From Acidimicrobiia bacterium UBA5794 (GTDB lineage Bacteria; Actinomycetota; Acidimicrobiia; Spongiisociales; UBA5794): 64,000 bases of DNA. The stretch is taken from positions 168,966 through 232,965 of the forward strand of contig DIDS01000033.1 of NCBI GenBank assembly GCA_002418265.1, given 5' to 3'. The notes under the pieces were generated by a model. That model searched no databases, was not told the DNA's origin, and worked only from the letters and a program-made list of their open reading frames with translations. Both the position numbers and the translations under genes were made by a program. Below, piece by piece: positions 32,833-41,342 of the stretch. Each line of letters starts with the position of its first letter. The stretch's first letter is position 1.

Positions 32833-33475
32833 GTTTCCACAGTGGTTCGTCGATGGTCCACGTTGGGGGCTCGCCCCAGGTTTCTGAATAGGTGACAAGG
32901 TGCGCTGGGGCTCGTTTGGCCAGCCCCCATTTGCCGAGCGGGTAGCCGCAGGTTACGGCTGCGGCATTGATCCAGCCCTTCTCGACTGGGACACCGAGCA
33001 GGTCTGCCACCTCTTGGTGTTTGAAGGTGCCGAGCACCGTGGTGAGACAGGTTCCGATGCCCTGCGATCTCGCAGACAGCATCAGGCTCCATACCGCGGG
33101 ATAGATCGAGGCGCCCGAGGGATCGTTCCGATGGTACGGGAAAACAACGAGCGGTACTTGTGCGAAGTTATCCGCGAGCCATTGGGCCGAATTCATGACC
33201 CTGACCGTCGCTTTGTCTCCTGAGCTTCGCGCCTGTTCAGCTTTCCCTTTGTAAAACGTCTCGTTCAACTGCGCCCATGCGTCGGAGTAGAGATCACCTA
33301 TCGTGACAATTGTGTTTCGGTCGGCAACAGTGACCCATCGCCAATTCTGCGAGTTCCCGCCGGAAGGTGACCGGATGGCAGCATCCATCATCGCCTTGAC
33401 GATGTCATCGGGGACCGGGTCTGACGACACCCGGCGCATGGCGCGGGTCGTATACAAGGCTTCGTTGATATCCAT
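32819..33475 (-). CDS. Nitroreductase-family flavoprotein
   Basis: 218 aa. N-terminal YTTRAMRRVSSDPVPDDIVKAMM, AAIRSPSGGNSQNWRWV (FMN-binding), central GIGTCLTTVLG and C-terminal CGYPLGKWG. FMN-dependent NAD(P)H oxidoreductase; substrate unknown. On its own transcript: TAGCCT (33487-33482) ends 6 nt before the ATG. Confidence 0.88.
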   Translation of the reverse strand: MDINEALYTTRAMRRVSSDPVPDDIVKAMMDAAIRSPSGGNSQNWRWVTVADRNTIVTIGDLYSDAWAQLNETFYKGKAEQARSSGDKATVRVMNSAQWLADNFAQVPLVVFPYHRNDPSGASIYPAVWSLMLSARSQGIGTCLTTVLGTFKHQEVADLLGVPVEKGWINAAAVTCGYPLGKWGLAKRAPAHLVTYSETWGEPPTWTIDEPLWKPDDR

Positions 33476-33586
33476 AGGCAGAGGCTACGCCCCTCGGACG
33501 ACGAAACTCGCATACCCTGGGCTCCATTGGACATATGTGTCCACCTCAGCCCTGGGTACGCGGGATCGGAGGACGGAACCTGCTTC

Positions 33587-33997
33587 TCAGCTAACGAGCG
33601 ATGCGATGATCGCGATCACGACAATGTTCGTGATCATCCAGACGATCGAAGCGACAAGATACCTCCGAGTCCACACGATCCAGGTGTCGGCCCCGCGTGC
33701 GATTGCCACGCCTGCCAGCCACCACAGTGGGGCACTTGTCACCATCCCGAAGAGGATCACCGTGAAGCGAGTCACATCGATGAACGGAAACGAGAGAACC
33801 CACGCGGTCGGTGTGACGATGAGGAACAGAACGGTCGCTACCAGCGAGCCAGCGAAATCGGTCATGTCGCCGCCCTCTCGGAACCCGACGGAGAGTGCGA
33901 TGAGACCAATGACCGTGGGGAAGATCAGTGCGAAGGCACCACCAAGAATCGGGGAAACAGTCGTCCGCCTGGGGGCAAAGGAAACATCTCGCTTCAC
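33587..33997 (-). CDS. Unknown four-helix membrane protein
   Basis: 136 aa from GTG 33997. Four hydrophobic segments (about 18-36, 48-70, 78-97, 112-134), basic N-terminus, no recognised motif. A TAAGCT hexamer (34009-34004) ends 6 nt before the start. It lies divergent from dodecin. I do not recognise a family. Confidence 0.55.
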   Translation of the reverse strand: MKRDVSFAPRRTTVSPILGGAFALIFPTVIGLIALSVGFREGGDMTDFAGSLVATVLFLIVTPTAWVLSFPFIDVTRFTVILFGMVTSAPLWWLAGVAIARGADTWIVWTRRYLVASIVWMITNIVVIAIIASLVS

Positions 33998-34003
33998 GAG
34001 ATG

Positions 34004-34068
34004 AGCTTACAGCTCACAGCTTTCAGCTTTCAGCCGGACGCGAGCTGGATAACTGTCAGCTGTAAGCT
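34004..34068. promoter_or_regulatory. Mirror-image TAAGCT promoters
   Basis: Minus-strand TAAGCT (34009-34004) lies 6 nt before GTG 33997, and plus-strand TAAGCT (34063-34068) lies 6 nt before the dodecin ATG 34075. Between them are CAGCTCACAGCTTTCAGC-type repeats. The hexamer and spacing are identical on both sides, so the pair forms a 65-bp inverted arrangement that may share regulation. Confidence 0.55.
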
Positions 34069-34074
34069 CCTGAC

Positions 34075-34287
34075 ATGGATATTGAAACCGGAGCACACAA
34101 GATCATCGAGATCATGGGGGTTTCCCCCACGGGGTTTGAAGACGCAATCGACCAGGCTGTGTCCAAAGCATCCGAGAGCATCAACGGTATCACCGGCGTC
34201 GAGGTCATCCGCCAAGCAGCCGAAGTCCGTGACGGGCGTGTGGTGGCCTACCGAGTCACCGTCAAGCTCTCTTTTGTTGTCAACTAG
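34075..34287 (+). CDS. Dodecin
   Basis: 70 aa, full length. HKIIEIMGVSPTGFEDAIDQAVSKA and the strand end VVAYRVTVKLSFVVN match dodecins, small dodecameric proteins that bind flavin or CoA and store flavins. The Trp that sandwiches flavin in archaeal dodecin is absent; position 46-50 reads VEVIRQ, as in actinobacterial forms. Confidence 0.9.
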   Translation: MDIETGAHKIIEIMGVSPTGFEDAIDQAVSKASESINGITGVEVIRQAAEVRDGRVVAYRVTVKLSFVVN

Positions 34288-34374
34288 ACCACCAGTGACG
34301 GATCACCAGGAACGCGAAAACTGAGCTTCCGACTGGATCGTATCCGATGGTCGGCGCTACGCTTCGTCCCCCGC

Positions 34375-35463
34375 ATGCAATACCTGCGAAACCCCCAGAT
34401 TCTCATCATGTTGCTTGCGTTGGCCCTGTTGGTGCTGACGCCGGTCGGCGCAAGCGCGCAGTCCAAGGGTGACGTCAACGAGGCAAAGACTGCTGCCGAT
34501 CGTGCACTTCAGGCTCTTGAGGAGGCAGATGCCGAACTTGAGGCCGGACTTGAAGAGCTTGAGCGCATCAACGGCAAGTTGTACAACCTCAACTGGCGAA
34601 TCGACAAGTTGGATGAAGCGCTCTTCACCTATGGGCAGGATGTGTCCAACCTTGAAAGCCGTGCCCGCGATCTGGTTATTGACGCTTACACGAGTGGTGG
34701 TCGTTCTGTCATGACGACTGCTTTCACCGCGGGCAACATCCAAGATCTCATCACCACGCAAGCCCTCTATGACAAGGCCACTACGCAGGACCTTGCCGAA
34801 CTCGACCAGCTCGGAGCAGTGCGTCGCCAAATGGATCGACTGACCGTCGAGCTTGTCGACAAGCAGGCAGAGGTGGAGGTTCTCAAGGCAGAACAGGCTG
34901 TCGTGGTTGCATCGCTCGCCGAAATCCAAGCGAAAGCCGATGCTGCCCATGCAGAAGCGAAGGCAAAGTACCAAACCGTCTACGCCAAATACCGAGCCCG
35001 GCTTGCGCGAGAAGCAGCAGCGAGGGCAGCGCGGGCATCCGGGCCATCTGCTGGGATTCCCGGCCTGACCAAGGGAGTTGTGTGTCCGGTCAAGGGATCC
35101 ACGTACTTCATCGACTCGTGGGGGTATGCCCGTTCGGGTGGTCGAGCGCACCATGGAACGGACCTGATGGCTCGCAGCGGGACCGAACTTGTCGCCATGA
35201 CAAGCGGAAAGGTTCGTCTCAACAGCCACAGTCTTGGTGGAAAGCAGGTCTATGTCTATGGCGACGATGGCATCACCTATTACTACGCCCACCTATCACA
35301 GTGGGTGTCAGGCATGAACACCGGCGACCGGGTCAACAAGGGGCAAACCGTTGGGTTCGTGGGAGACACCGGCAACGCAAGGGGAACACCGCATCTCCAT
35401 CTTGGAATGATTGCAGGTGGGGTCTACGTCAACCCGTACCCCACCGTCCGTCCCGTCTGCTGA
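34375..35463 (+). CDS. M23 peptidase with coiled-coil, cell-wall endopeptidase
   Basis: 362 aa. Signal peptide about 1-29 ending at ASAQ; long coiled coil (about 30-215) of Glu/Ala/Leu heptads; a short linker; M23 LytM domain about 235-360 with zinc ligands in GRAHHGTDLMA and TPHLHLGM. Resembles EnvC/NlpD-type division regulators and actinobacterial RipA-like hydrolases. Both HxxxD and HxH zinc motifs are complete, so it is probably active. TACGCT (34358-34363) lies 11 nt before the ATG. Confidence 0.92.
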   Translation: MQYLRNPQILIMLLALALLVLTPVGASAQSKGDVNEAKTAADRALQALEEADAELEAGLEELERINGKLYNLNWRIDKLDEALFTYGQDVSNLESRARDLVIDAYTSGGRSVMTTAFTAGNIQDLITTQALYDKATTQDLAELDQLGAVRRQMDRLTVELVDKQAEVEVLKAEQAVVVASLAEIQAKADAAHAEAKAKYQTVYAKYRARLAREAAARAARASGPSAGIPGLTKGVVCPVKGSTYFIDSWGYARSGGRAHHGTDLMARSGTELVAMTSGKVRLNSHSLGGKQVYVYGDDGITYYYAHLSQWVSGMNTGDRVNKGQTVGFVGDTGNARGTPHLHLGMIAGGVYVNPYPTVRPVC

Positions 35464-35468
35464 GCGAG

Positions 35469-36005
35469 CTACTCGTCGACAACCTCTACGTCGAGCTCTT
35501 CCACCACCAACTCGTCGATGTTGCCATCACCGGTTGTGTCGAGTCCGTAGATTCTCGCACCATCGGTTTGGACATCTTGAAGGTTCCCATCCTGGTCTGG
35601 ATCAATCCCTGACGCTGTGATCACATCGGTTCGCGTGACCTCCGCGACACCATCACCGTCGATATCGTGGGCAACGGTACGAACCTCCGTGATGTCGACA
35701 GAATCAGCAATCCCGTCGCCATCGACATCCATCACAACCTCGGAGGTTTCGACCGTCGTGAGGATGTCGACCACACCGTCGCCATCAACATCAATAGCCG
35801 TTTCTTCAAACGTCGTCGTCTCAACGATGTCAGCAACACCGTCGCCATCAATATCGATCTCACGAACCTCGGTACGGACTGCCCTGATACCGTCGGCCAC
35901 ACCGTCGCCGTCGAGGTCGATCTCCGTCACGTCTGACTCGCTGTACTCCACCGTGCCTCCAACAGCTTCTTCCGCTGGCGGGTTGGCATCGTCATGATCT
36001 GGCAT
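35469..36005 (-). CDS. Protein of seven calcium-loop (DxDGDG) repeats
   Basis: 178 aa, acidic. Seven copies of a calcium-binding-type loop occur at a near-regular interval of about 20-23 residues: DLDGDGVAD, DIDGDGVAD, DVDGDGVVD, DVDGDGIAD, DIDGDGVAE, DPDQDGNLQ, DTTGDGNID. Each is followed by a Thr/Val-rich strand. It resembles thrombospondin-type-3 or dockerin loops rather than helix-flanked EF hands. No signal peptide or membrane segment is seen. Ribosome site AAGGAG precedes the ATG. Role unknown. Confidence 0.75.
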   Translation of the reverse strand: MPDHDDANPPAEEAVGGTVEYSESDVTEIDLDGDGVADGIRAVRTEVREIDIDGDGVADIVETTTFEETAIDVDGDGVVDILTTVETSEVVMDVDGDGIADSVDITEVRTVAHDIDGDGVAEVTRTDVITASGIDPDQDGNLQDVQTDGARIYGLDTTGDGNIDELVVEELDVEVVDE

Positions 36006-36067
36006 GGCTGCTCCTTGGTTGTGGCTCACACTAGCGCTGGCCAACACACCACGGGGAGGGGTTCATG

Positions 36068-37339
36068 TCAGCCGGGTATCAAAGTCGGACCATTTGAGAT
36101 CGGGTCCGATACGGCGTTCTCACGTCGTGCAAGCAAGAGAAACGGCAGGGCGAACAACTGGAACCCGGCGGAGACAACATATGACGTCGAATAACCCCAC
36201 ACATCGGCGGTACGACCGAGAAGCGGTTGCGAAACGACGCCGCCTGCTGAACCCATGAGGGAATCAAATGACAACACCGTTGCCCGCGCATCGGAGTGGA
36301 TCAGACCGTTCAGATATGCCTGTCGCATGGGAAGTGCCGCGGCATACATCAAGCCCCACACCACCAAGAAGCTGATCGCAACGGCCAGATTCGAGGTGAG
36401 CCCGATGAACACAAGTGCAGCAACACTAAGGACAGTCAAAGTGGCGATAGCTTGTGTTCGATACCGAAACAACTTTCGGACGAGCGGAACCGACAGACCA
36501 CCGACGATCTGGGCACCCGCAACGATTGCAGCAGCAAGGCCTGCAATTCCATAGGCGGTCGGATCGCCGTACAGCTCAAGCAAGTACGGCTGCATGGCAT
36601 AGAACGCATAGACCATGATCCCCATCGTGAACGGGGCGGACAGCATGATCCATCGAACGGGTCGATTCTTCCATCCGTTGTCCACGGATTCTTGCATCAC
36701 CCGCTTCACTTCGAGGATCGGTCCGGTCGATGCAGCCGGAGTGAACCCAATGTCGTGCATCATGAAGAATGCCACTCCAAACGTGAGGATCAAGAACACG
36801 GCTCGGATGATGTATGGAACGCCAAGATTCGTGGCTTGTGCGATGAATCCGCCAGCCACCGACCCGACCAACATCGAAATGCCGCCAGCAATCTGTGCCT
36901 TGGCGAATACGGCTTCAAGGGGTCCGGTGTAGCCCGTGAAGTTGAGTGCATCAACGAGCCACGCCTCAACGGCACCCGTAAAGAAAGTGAAACCAAGCCC
37001 CAAAAGCGCCGAGACGATCGCCCACGCCCAAAATGGTGCAGCAACCTCCCACAGGTACAGGTAGAGAAGGGTCGATATCAGAAGGGTTCCCGCTCCCAAC
37101 AAATACGACAGTTTTCGCCCCCGAACGTCCGCGACGACCCCCGTCGGAACCTCGAAAAGTACCTGGCCGGCAGTAAAGGCCGCGTTTGCAGCGAAGGCCT
37201 GGGTGTTCGAGAGACCAGCATCGAGGAGGAAGAGCGTGTTGATCCCCCAAATGAACGATGCTGAAAGAGTCGAAAGAACCGTCAGCGTGAGGTATGTACG
37301 TTGGACTGTGGGGCTTCGCGCGATGAACTCCCGAGCGAC
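36068..37339 (-). CDS. MFS transporter, non-canonical start
   Basis: About 423 aa if it starts at GTC 37339. Twelve-helix MFS pattern; helix 1 LTLTVLSTLSASFIWGINTLFLL and the loop motif FEVPTGVVADVRGRKLSYLLG are complete. Upstream of the first helix there is no ATG, GTG or TTG before an in-frame TAG at 37351. The first standard start (TTG at about 37111) would delete two helices. A TAGTCT hexamer ends 6 nt before GTC 37339, the usual leaderless spacing here. A non-standard start or a sequence change is likely. Substrate unknown. Confidence 0.75.
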   Translation of the reverse strand, partial: VAREFIARSPTVQRTYLTLTVLSTLSASFIWGINTLFLLDAGLSNTQAFAANAAFTAGQVLFEVPTGVVADVRGRKLSYLLGAGTLLISTLLYLYLWEVAAPFWAWAIVSALLGLGFTFFTGAVEAWLVDALNFTGYTGPLEAVFAKAQIAGGISMLVGSVAGGFIAQATNLGVPYIIRAVFLILTFGVAFFMMHDIGFTPAASTGPILEVKRVMQESVDNGWKNRPVRWIMLSAPFTMGIMVYAFYAMQPYLLELYGDPTAYGIAGLAAAIVAGAQIVGGLSVPLVRKLFRYRTQAIATLTVLSVAALVFIGLTSNLAVAISFLVVWGLMYAAALPMRQAYLNGLIHSDARATVLSFDSLMGSAGGVVSQPLLGRTADVWGYSTSYVVSAGFQLFALPFLLLARRENAVSDPISNGPTLIPG

Positions 37340-37345
37340 CGTTGC

Positions 37346-37386
37346 AGACTAGTGCTGTGTCCATCAACGCGGCGAACGTTGATGGA
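37346..37386 (-). promoter_or_regulatory. Promoter hexamer and inverted repeat before the MFS gene
   Basis: TAGTCT (37351-37346) followed upstream by TCCATCAACG (37360-37369) and CGTTGATGGA (37377-37386), a perfect 10-bp inverted repeat with a 7-nt centre over the -35 area. Looks like a repressor site. The rest of 37387-37581 holds no gene I can support. Confidence 0.6.
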
Positions 37387-37581
37387 CGCAGTATCAGCTC
37401 CGTTGCTCAGCGAGGAGAACGAGGTCGTTGTCGACCGCTATCAACCGTCAGTCGGAATCCCGAGAACCGATCGTAGATTCCATTGGAGGCAGCGCCCGGT
37501 CATGCGAGAGCCACCTCACGCAAGAACAAGAGACGTCGACAGTTGGTCTTCGACCGTTCTCACCGCCAACAGGGTCGTCTT

Positions 37582-37902
37582 CTAGCGAGCCCGGTGGGCA
37601 CAACTCATGCAAAGTCGCGTGTGGGGCATGACCTCAAGCCTGTCCTCTGATATCGCACCGCCACAGGTCTCGCAGATCCCGTAGGTACCCTCACTCATAC
37701 GGGAGAGGGCCGCAACGATTTCATCGTGAGCTTCCTGACTTCGGCGATAGACGGTCATCGAGATGTCGTCTTGTTCGGGATCCTGCACAAGTCGCTCCTC
37801 GTGAGAGCGAAGCGCGGTCTCCAACTCCGTCTTGAGTCGAGCCAACGTGGCGGGACGGAGGTCTGTCGTGGTGTCGAGCACCGTTGGTTGTGGCATTGTC
37901 AT
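37582..37902 (-). CDS. DksA/TraR-type zinc-finger protein
   Basis: 106 aa. N-terminal helical half and the C-terminal C4 finger ICETCGG...LCMSCAHRAR with SRMSEGTYG before it, the DksA/TraR signature. Binds RNA polymerase or acts as a small stress regulator. Preceded by GGAGG 9 nt before the ATG; one of the minority of genes here with a strong ribosome site. Confidence 0.88.
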   Translation of the reverse strand: MTMPQPTVLDTTTDLRPATLARLKTELETALRSHEERLVQDPEQDDISMTVYRRSQEAHDEIVAALSRMSEGTYGICETCGGAISEDRLEVMPHTRLCMSCAHRAR

Positions 37903-37999
37903 GGCGAAACCTCCTCACGCATTCGGTAGTGGAACCCTCTCGGGATAGGAGGGTCCTTTCAGATCTAACACCAATCCAGACAGTTCAACCAGCATGTAT

Positions 38000-38005
38000 T
38001 AGCAT
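38000..38005 (+). promoter_or_regulatory. Candidate -10 hexamer TAGCAT
   Basis: Ends 7 nt before ATG 38013, supporting that start over the ATG at 38004. Confidence 0.4.
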
Positions 38006-38012
38006 GGCTAAC

Positions 38013-39131
38013 ATGCATCATGAGTCTGATCACGCCTACAACACGGGGGAACCTACCCTGGATGACCTCTTGGGCGGGCTGCTTCCTGGCGACAACATCG
38101 TGTGGGTCGGGGACCAACGAGAGCTTCACAATCGAATTGAAGGTTCGTTTCTCATGACAGCTGACGGACCTGCGACCTTGGTTGCCCTCAACGACTTGCC
38201 CGATGCCAAAGCTCTTCCCGGTGTCGATCTGGTCGATGGACGGCCCGGCCGACCTCATGCCGATCTACTCACCCTTGAACGTGAGATCATCCATCGAGGC
38301 TCACATCCCGGCGCACGGATCGTGATTCGGGACCTCGATGCACTCGTACGCCGACTGGGATCCAAGGGGGCGTTGGGCTTTTTCGCCAGGACCTGCCCCC
38401 GCCTCTTTGATCAGGGAGCCGTTGCCTATTGGCGAGCCTCTCGGCAGGGAACATCATCCATCCTTGATGGTATTCAGCGGATTACGCAGTGTGTCATCGA
38501 TCACACCTCCGGAAGGCTGCGTGTTGTCAAGGCCGAAGGCCGACTTCATGCCGTTGGTCGCATCTTCGACGTTGCCATCGGACCCGATGGCATCACCCTT
38601 GATGAGGTCAGAGTTCTGGGTCGACTTGCCGACGGAATCCGCCGACTCCGGACAAGTCGCGGCCTCACCCAATCCGAGATAGCCCGACTTGCCGACGTGT
38701 CCCCCAGCGCCATATCACAGGTGGAATCGGGCCAGCGAGGATTGAGTCTGGACACGCTCCTCACACTCGGCACGGCGCTCAACGTGTCGATTGATGAGCT
38801 CATTGGGTACCAACCCGATCCGGGTTACATCCTGGCGCGTCGTGATCGTATCCCGGCGCGAAGAGGTGTCGTGCCGCTCCTCGACAATCCCGAAGCCGGC
38901 CTTCGCGCCTACCTCGTGACTCTGGGAGCTGGTGAGAGCGGAGAGCCACACGCGGTCCACAAAGGGGCAGAACTGGTGTTGGTCGGCACCGGCGTCGTAC
39001 AGATTGTTCTCAACGAAGAGACGCCTGTTCTCCGCGCCGGTGACGCTCTTCTCGTCACCACAGACGCCATCCATGGATGGAAAAACTTGCTCCCCGAAAC
39101 GACACGACTCTTCTGGATCGTCAGGGACTGA
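38013..39131 (+). CDS. KaiC/RecA-like + XRE HTH + cupin fusion regulator
   Basis: 372 aa. Residues about 10-190 look like a degenerate KaiC/RecA-type domain: GEPTLDDLLGGLLPGDNIVWVGD keeps the LDxLLGGGxxxG start but has no Walker A GKT. About 205-262 is an XRE HTH (LRTSRGLTQSEIARLADVSPSAISQVESG). About 290-370 is a cupin (GAGESGEPHAVHKGAELVLVG, AGDALLVTTDAIHGWKN). XRE-cupin pairs are common; the ATPase-like front part is not. Followed closely by the baeRF-like gene. Confidence 0.75.
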   Translation: MHHESDHAYNTGEPTLDDLLGGLLPGDNIVWVGDQRELHNRIEGSFLMTADGPATLVALNDLPDAKALPGVDLVDGRPGRPHADLLTLEREIIHRGSHPGARIVIRDLDALVRRLGSKGALGFFARTCPRLFDQGAVAYWRASRQGTSSILDGIQRITQCVIDHTSGRLRVVKAEGRLHAVGRIFDVAIGPDGITLDEVRVLGRLADGIRRLRTSRGLTQSEIARLADVSPSAISQVESGQRGLSLDTLLTLGTALNVSIDELIGYQPDPGYILARRDRIPARRGVVPLLDNPEAGLRAYLVTLGAGESGEPHAVHKGAELVLVGTGVVQIVLNEETPVLRAGDALLVTTDAIHGWKNLLPETTRLFWIVRD

Positions 39132-39238
39132 CAATCCACAGGGCTCATCCCCCACGCCCATACGGGTTTCAGGACGGCACAAGTGAGCACGATGTGGTCA
39201 GCGGCCAGCCCGAACCTGTTCTTGGGTATCCTCTCACG

Positions 39239-40399
39239 ATGCCCACTCACATGGATATCCCCACGACCGCAGGAATGGAGACGCTCGTCGGGTGGCGAGG
39301 TCCCGGATCCGTCTCCATATATCTTCCGACCGAGCCGGATGGTCACAACTCCCAAGGTGAGCGAATCGATCTCTCCAACCTCACCTCCGACGCCGTCGAG
39401 CAACTACAGGCCGCAGGCGTGAACCGGTCGGTCGTGTCGGCTATCGATGAATCGCTCGAAGACCTTGTCGATGACGCCATGTTCTGGCGATTCCAGGCCT
39501 GGACACTGGCCGTGTTCGTCAACGAGCATGGGCTCGTCAGTTATCGGCTTCCCAACCGGCTGCCACGCTCGGTGGAGGTTTCCGACCGTTTCTACATCAA
39601 GCCACTTCTTCGCACATTCACCTTTCCACATGCTGCGTTCATCTTGGCAATCTCACAGAATGACGTACGTCTCCTGGCGGCCAGCCCTGATCTCCCACCG
39701 GATCGGGTGCCTGTACCCGGACTCCCGAGCGATGCAGCCAGTGTTGCTGGCAAGCCGCTGATTCCCAGCTCGGGCAATAGACCTCGCCTCATGCCCCGTG
39801 GCCGAGGCCACAGGGCACGAGTGGGAGCATCGGATGATCAGAAGCTTCGGATGCGCCAATACGCCCGTCAGGTCAATCAGTCGCTTGCACCATTGCTCGG
39901 CGGTCACGATATCCCTTTGGTCTTGGCAGGAACCGCTCCGATGATCCCGATCTATCGTTCAGTGAACAGCTATCCCCATCTCGTAGACGAAGTGATCCCA
40001 GGGAATCCCGACTCGACATCCGACGCCGATCTGATTGCTGAGTTGCGACCGATCCTGGACCGTCTCTATGCCGACGATCTCGCCAACCTCATAGACCTGT
40101 TCGGCGCACGTCAAGCGCACGGAAGAGCCGTGACCGATCTCGCGGATGTCGCCCGCGCAGCCACGATCGGCGCGGTGGATACGCTCCTCGTCGACATCGA
40201 GCAGTCAATACCCGGGGAGATTGACGAAGAAACCGGACGAATCACAACCGACACCACGCCCGGTGGCAACACCTACGGCGTCACCGACGAGATCACCCGC
40301 CGGGTGCTCATGTCGAAGGGCCGGATCCTGGCGGTCCGAGGTGATGAGATGCCCGGAGACGGACCGGTAGCAGCGCTGCTCCGCTTCGGTCTTTCCTGA
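39239..40399 (+). CDS. baeRF-like protein (bacterial archaeo-eukaryotic release factor family)
   Basis: 386 aa from ATG 39239, with TATCCT ending 6 nt upstream. The N-terminal SVSIYLPTEPDGHNSQGERIDL and FWRFQAWTLAVFVNEHGLVSYRLP, then DRFYIKPLLRTF and LAISQNDVRLLAAS match bacterial eRF1-like (baeRF) proteins. The middle carries a short basic stretch (RPRLMPRGRGHRAR). Members are guessed to act on stalled ribosomes or peptidyl-tRNA. I saw no GGQ in this protein. Confidence 0.7.
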   Translation: MPTHMDIPTTAGMETLVGWRGPGSVSIYLPTEPDGHNSQGERIDLSNLTSDAVEQLQAAGVNRSVVSAIDESLEDLVDDAMFWRFQAWTLAVFVNEHGLVSYRLPNRLPRSVEVSDRFYIKPLLRTFTFPHAAFILAISQNDVRLLAASPDLPPDRVPVPGLPSDAASVAGKPLIPSSGNRPRLMPRGRGHRARVGASDDQKLRMRQYARQVNQSLAPLLGGHDIPLVLAGTAPMIPIYRSVNSYPHLVDEVIPGNPDSTSDADLIAELRPILDRLYADDLANLIDLFGARQAHGRAVTDLADVARAATIGAVDTLLVDIEQSIPGEIDEETGRITTDTTPGGNTYGVTDEITRRVLMSKGRILAVRGDEMPGDGPVAALLRFGLS

Positions 40400-40501
40400 T
40401 TCCCTCGCTTTGGTTTCACCGCCCATTCCTCAGTTCTTGTAGTCAGAGAACGAAAGCTGTGAGCTGTGAGCTGTGAGCTCAAATTGGCATAGTCTCGCCC
40501 T

Positions 40502-41329
40502 GTGACCCAACTCCTCGCCATCAGTTCTGCAGCCCTCTTCGGCATCGCCGACTTCGCTGGCGGAATCGCGACGCGTCGAATGCCCGCATGGAAAGTCACG
40601 GCCTGGACGCAGCTTCTTGGCATACCCATGCTTGTTGTCGGGCTCGTCATCGTGGCGGCGCCGGAAGTGACACGTTCCGACCTCCTTTGGGGTGCGGCAG
40701 GTGGATTGTTCGGCCTGGTCGGGTTGGCGATCATGTACGCAACACTCGCCGCGGGTGCAATGTCGGTGGTAGCCCCGATCATCGGTGCGGGTGCGGCCAT
40801 CATTCCGGTCATCTGGGCAGTTGTGACCGGGGAATCGATGAGTCCAATCGAATGGGCAGGGATTGTGGCTGCTGGTGGAGCGGTTGCCCTCCTCGCATCC
40901 CAACCGGGTGTCGGACGGCTCAATCGCAGGCTGTTCGTCCAAGCGTTGGCAGCTGCACTTGGGTTCGGTGTGTTCTTCATCGCCCTTGGACAGACAAACG
41001 AGGCTTCCGGCTTGTGGCCCCTTGCAGCTGCCAGGATGGTCACGATCCCCGTGGCATTTTCGATGGTGCTCCTTCTGAGAATGCGACCGATTGCTCCGCA
41101 TGGATCGTGGCGGCTTGTCGCAACTGCAGGGTTCTTCGACATGACGGGCAATATCGCCATCGTCCTCGCTGTCCAACGGGGGCCACTCGGGATCAACGCA
41201 GTGCTCGGGAGTCTCTACCCCCTTTTCACGGTTGCCGCCGCGATCATCATCCTCAAAGAACGCCCAACCGCACGCCAGCTCGTAGGTATTGCGCTGGCTG
41301 TGGGATCAATTCTTCTGCTGGCGATCTAG
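40502..41329 (+). CDS. EamA-family (DMT) transporter
   Basis: 275 aa, ten membrane helices in two EamA repeats. GTG start with TAGTCT ending 6 nt upstream. Probably exports or imports a small metabolite; the family gives no substrate. Ends 13 nt from the convergent histidine kinase stop. Confidence 0.85.
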   Translation: MTQLLAISSAALFGIADFAGGIATRRMPAWKVTAWTQLLGIPMLVVGLVIVAAPEVTRSDLLWGAAGGLFGLVGLAIMYATLAAGAMSVVAPIIGAGAAIIPVIWAVVTGESMSPIEWAGIVAAGGAVALLASQPGVGRLNRRLFVQALAAALGFGVFFIALGQTNEASGLWPLAAARMVTIPVAFSMVLLLRMRPIAPHGSWRLVATAGFFDMTGNIAIVLAVQRGPLGINAVLGSLYPLFTVAAAIIILKERPTARQLVGIALAVGSILLLAI

Positions 41330-41342
41330 CGGTTGTAATAGA

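Noticed and set aside
34357..35292. Long open frame antisense to the M23 peptidase
   Set aside because: Composition mirrors the coiled-coil gene on the other strand; no domain, no start signal.
36966..37339. Alternative frame over the MFS N-terminus as a separate 133-aa gene
   Set aside because: Translates to His/Ser/Arg-rich sequence without features, while the other frame gives helix 1 and the MFS loop motif.
37387..37581. Small plus-strand protein beginning MDAVSAPLLSEENEVV
   Set aside because: No ribosome site, no recognisable motif, and it runs into the end of the DksA-like gene; support too weak.
37582..37902. CarD- or RbpA-like polymerase binder instead of DksA/TraR
   Set aside because: The C-terminal C4 finger and its GTYG lead-in fit DksA/TraR.
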